DNA of 13,525 nucleotides from Chloroflexota bacterium (GTDB lineage Bacteria; Chloroflexota; Anaerolineae; Promineifilales; Promineifilaceae): NCBI GenBank assembly GCA_008501785.1, contig QQUD01000087.1, forward strand, positions 1 through 13,525. Direction: 5' to 3'. This document shows positions 11,686 to 13,525 of the stretch, piece after piece (position 1 is the stretch's first letter; each line of letters opens with the position of its first letter). The position numbers and the translations under genes were made by a program. Under the pieces are notes generated by a model. It made no database searches, was not told where the DNA came from, and saw only the letters and a program-made list of their open reading frames with translations.

Positions 11686-13525
11686 ATGAATTCCAATTTT
11701 ATGCTGCTGTGGGTTGTTCTCGGACTTTATCTACTTGGCTGTCTGCTGCCATTCCTCTCCCAAAGCAGGCGTATGACAAATGGCTCTCTCAGTTTGGCAT
11801 TAGCCGCCAGTGGGGTGGGGGCCTTTTGGACCGGCAGCATTTGGTTAAACCATCCATCTATTTCAGAGCGGAGCATTTTGTGGGAAAGCGAGTGGTTCAC
11901 GGCCGAATTCTTGAATGGTGGGTTGCCGTCCTTAATTTGGGAACTGCGGTTAGATGCCCTTTCCGCCTTTTATGGGTTTTTGATAACCGCATTTGCAGCA
12001 GTGGTGGCAGTCTATTCCTTTGGCGCATTAAGCGCCCCTCATTACAAACAGCAGCAAGCACGCATTGCCGCCGCATTTAACCTGTTTGTCGCCACAACTC
12101 TGCTCGTTGTGCTCGTAAACGACATCTTTTCGCTAATTGTGACATTAGAACTCATGACCTTGTCTTTCGGCTATTTAACAATGTACAAACACATTTTGTA
12201 TCAAAGCACCCCCACAGATGACACAAAAGCATCATATCGCGCCAAAATGGCCCCGCAAATTTACATGATTATCAGCCACGCCAGCACCACTTTTTTGCTA
12301 GTTGCCTTGTTGATGCTGGCGATTCATGCGGGAAGTTTGAGTTTCGACAAATTTGAGGAAGCAGCTAAATCACTGCCGGTTGCACAGGCAAACATTATTT
12401 TTCTATTGGTGCTTGCTGGGGCTGGCATTCGGGCAGGATTGACCCCAGGGCATATTTGGGTACCATTGGTACACCCCGCTTCACCAACAACCACACATGC
12501 TTTTTCATTGGGAATAGCTATCAAAGTCGCCATCTATTTGATGGTTCGTTTTTTCTTTCAATTTTTACCGGTACAGCCATGGTGGGGGTTTGTAGTGATT
12601 GTGGCGGGGGTGATCACAGCATTGGTAAACGTCTGGTATGCCATTGCCAGTCATGATCTAAAAACGGCCTTGGCATATCACAGCATCGAAAATGTAGGCA
12701 TTATTGTAGCCGGTTTAGGAATCGCGTTGCTTTTTGCTGCACGTCCTAATGGGGATTTGCTGATGGTTTTGGGATTAACGGCCAGCCTGTACCACACGCT
12801 CAATCATGCAGTGTTCAAAGGATTGCTCTATCTGGCAACAGGAGCTATTGATAATTTAACCGGGCAGGTGGTAGCATTTCACAAGCTGGGTGGATTGATT
12901 AAACTCTATCCGTGGACGTCAGTTTTCTTCTTTATTGGGGCTGTTTCTATTTCAGGATTTCCGCCATTTAACGGATTTGTGAGTGAATGGCTCACTGTGC
13001 AAGCAGTGCTCAAAGGAGCCTATTTGTTACGGATGGAGCCATTGTCGCTGGCACTTGTGATAGCGGCGTTGGTTATGTTAGCGGCAGCGTTTGCACTGAC
13101 GGCATTTTGCTTTTACAAGATGGTAGGGCTAACTTTTTTGGGTCAACCGCGCACGCCAGATTTGGAACGGATGGGGTGGTCGCCGCGCGATGTGCCAGTG
13201 ACGATGGTCAGCATGATGGGGTTGATGGCAATTCTTTGCCTGTTGTTGGGCATTTTTCCAGGGAAAGTGACGCGGTCGATTGTTTCGGTAACGGCCGTTT
13301 TCTCTCCCAATATCCCCATCGCAGCCAAAACAGTCTCCTGGCAGACCTTGGCACTCCCCGCAGCCGCTAATGCAAGTGGGCATCCAATTGAAATGGGGCG
13401 CATCTTGATTGTCGGACTTACTTTAGGAATGGTGGCTTATTTGTTTGGTCGAAAAAAGGCGGTGCGACGTGTCCCCACAGCTTGGAACTGTGGCACCGAT
13501 TACCATCCAGAAACCATGCAAGCCA
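11686..13525 (+). CDS. HyfB/NuoL-like proton-translocating membrane subunit (runs off right edge)
   Basis: The frame stays open for 613 codons to the window end. The product is very hydrophobic, with at least a dozen membrane spans, and matches the Proton_antipo_M family closest to hydrogenase-4 subunit B. Landmarks are VTLELMTLSFGYLTMY (152-167, conserved Glu155), the discontinuous helix GIRAGLTPGHIWVPLVHP (247-264), YHTLNHAVFKGLLYLATGA (369-387, Lys378), SISGFPPFNGFVSEWL (421-436) and a C-terminal TAWNCGTDYHP (598-608), as in HyfB. Such subunits pump protons or Na+ as part of membrane hydrogenase, formate hydrogenlyase or complex I-like assemblies. Arg249 stands where relatives usually have the functional Lys, and the usual LPEAHP reads VPLVHP. 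The start at 11686 has AGGACA about 7 bases upstream. The other complex subunits should lie to the right. Confidence 0.88.
   Translation, partial: MNSNFMLLWVVLGLYLLGCLLPFLSQSRRMTNGSLSLALAASGVGAFWTGSIWLNHPSISERSILWESEWFTAEFLNGGLPSLIWELRLDALSAFYGFLITAFAAVVAVYSFGALSAPHYKQQQARIAAAFNLFVATTLLVVLVNDIFSLIVTLELMTLSFGYLTMYKHILYQSTPTDDTKASYRAKMAPQIYMIISHASTTFLLVALLMLAIHAGSLSFDKFEEAAKSLPVAQANIIFLLVLAGAGIRAGLTPGHIWVPLVHPASPTTTHAFSLGIAIKVAIYLMVRFFFQFLPVQPWWGFVVIVAGVITALVNVWYAIASHDLKTALAYHSIENVGIIVAGLGIALLFAARPNGDLLMVLGLTASLYHTLNHAVFKGLLYLATGAIDNLTGQVVAFHKLGGLIKLYPWTSVFFFIGAVSISGFPPFNGFVSEWLTVQAVLKGAYLLRMEPLSLALVIAALVMLAAAFALTAFCFYKMVGLTFLGQPRTPDLERMGWSPRDVPVTMVSMMGLMAILCLLLGIFPGKVTRSIVSVTAVFSPNIPIAAKTVSWQTLALPAAANASGHPIEMGRILIVGLTLGMVAYLFGRKKAVRRVPTAWNCGTDYHPETMQA

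Larger units (their letters stand above)
1124..13298. repeat. Highly iterated palindrome ACGGCCGT (18 copies across the window)
   Basis: Exact copies begin at 1124, 1753, 2075, 3184, 3827, 5047, 5588, 5732, 6450, 7260, 7645, 7991, 8588, 9723, 10255, 10806, 11121 and 13291. About 0.2 copies are expected by chance in a window of this length with even base use. Sixteen lie in genes and use all three frames: NGR/DGR/YGR, RPF/RPY and TAV. Flanks often extend the palindrome, up to GGGAAACGGCCGTTTCCC (10250-10267). The coordinates given here span the first to the last copy. Confidence 0.95.

Noticed and set aside
11658..12080. Plus-strand ORF of 140 codons near the operon end
   Set aside because: Out of frame with the 613-codon membrane protein that reads clearly as a HyfB-like subunit.
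1..13525. tRNA, rRNA, transposase or integrase genes
   Set aside because: None seen on either strand; no terminal inverted repeats or target duplications that would define an insertion sequence.

Overview
The window looks like a bacterial chromosome of moderate GC content. I tentatively place it in Chloroflexota: an HdrA-like flavoprotein and a hydrogenase-4-type antiporter subunit lie beside large caspase/STAND-type ATPase genes. This assignment rests on general resemblance only; no rRNA or marker gene is present. The palindromic octamer ACGGCCGT occurs 18 times, in accessory genes, in intergenic DNA and in the right-hand housekeeping gene. That suggests the accessory region has long resided in this genome or a closely related one.

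Layout. (1) Positions 1-323, minus: the N-terminus of an HdrA-like FAD oxidoreductase, running off the left edge. (2) Positions 635-3421, minus: a plasmid/phage-like maintenance module. In transcription order it has a ParA ATPase, an overlapping ribbon-helix-helix partner, a phage antirepressor-type protein (P22_AR_N plus ORF6C) and a small helical protein of unknown function. Related TGTATGTT/TGTACACA repeats lie between and upstream of these genes and could be centromere or operator sites. (3) Positions 3422-4680: 1.26 kb with no long gene. It holds a 48-bp near-perfect palindrome, two previously unlisted minus-strand micro-genes (35 and 33 aa, single membrane span, good ribosome binding sites, a shared leader dyad), and three 11-bp tandem repeats just before the next operon. 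(4) Positions 4681-11622, plus: three overlapping genes that appear translationally coupled. These are a caspase-ATPase-winged-helix fusion, a shorter paralogous ATPase, and an 1162-aa protein with an unknown N-terminus, an Ig-like segment, an ATPase and a winged helix. (5) Positions 11638-11668: a stem-loop. (6) Positions 11686-13525, plus: a HyfB/NuoL-like proton-translocating membrane subunit running off the right edge.

How the parts may work together. The three-gene operon is the best candidate for an undescribed system. A death-type protease and a PhoB-type DNA-binding domain sit on one NTPase, next to two further NTPases. I read it as a regulated conflict/defence or programmed-death system in which the ATPases sense or switch, the caspase executes, and the winged helix controls transcription, possibly of its own operon through the 11-bp repeats. 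The partition/antirepressor module suggests a plasmid- or prophage-derived origin. The flanking HdrA-like and HyfB-like genes look like host energy-metabolism genes. Functions for the operon and micro-genes are inference; the domain motifs and overlaps are directly visible.
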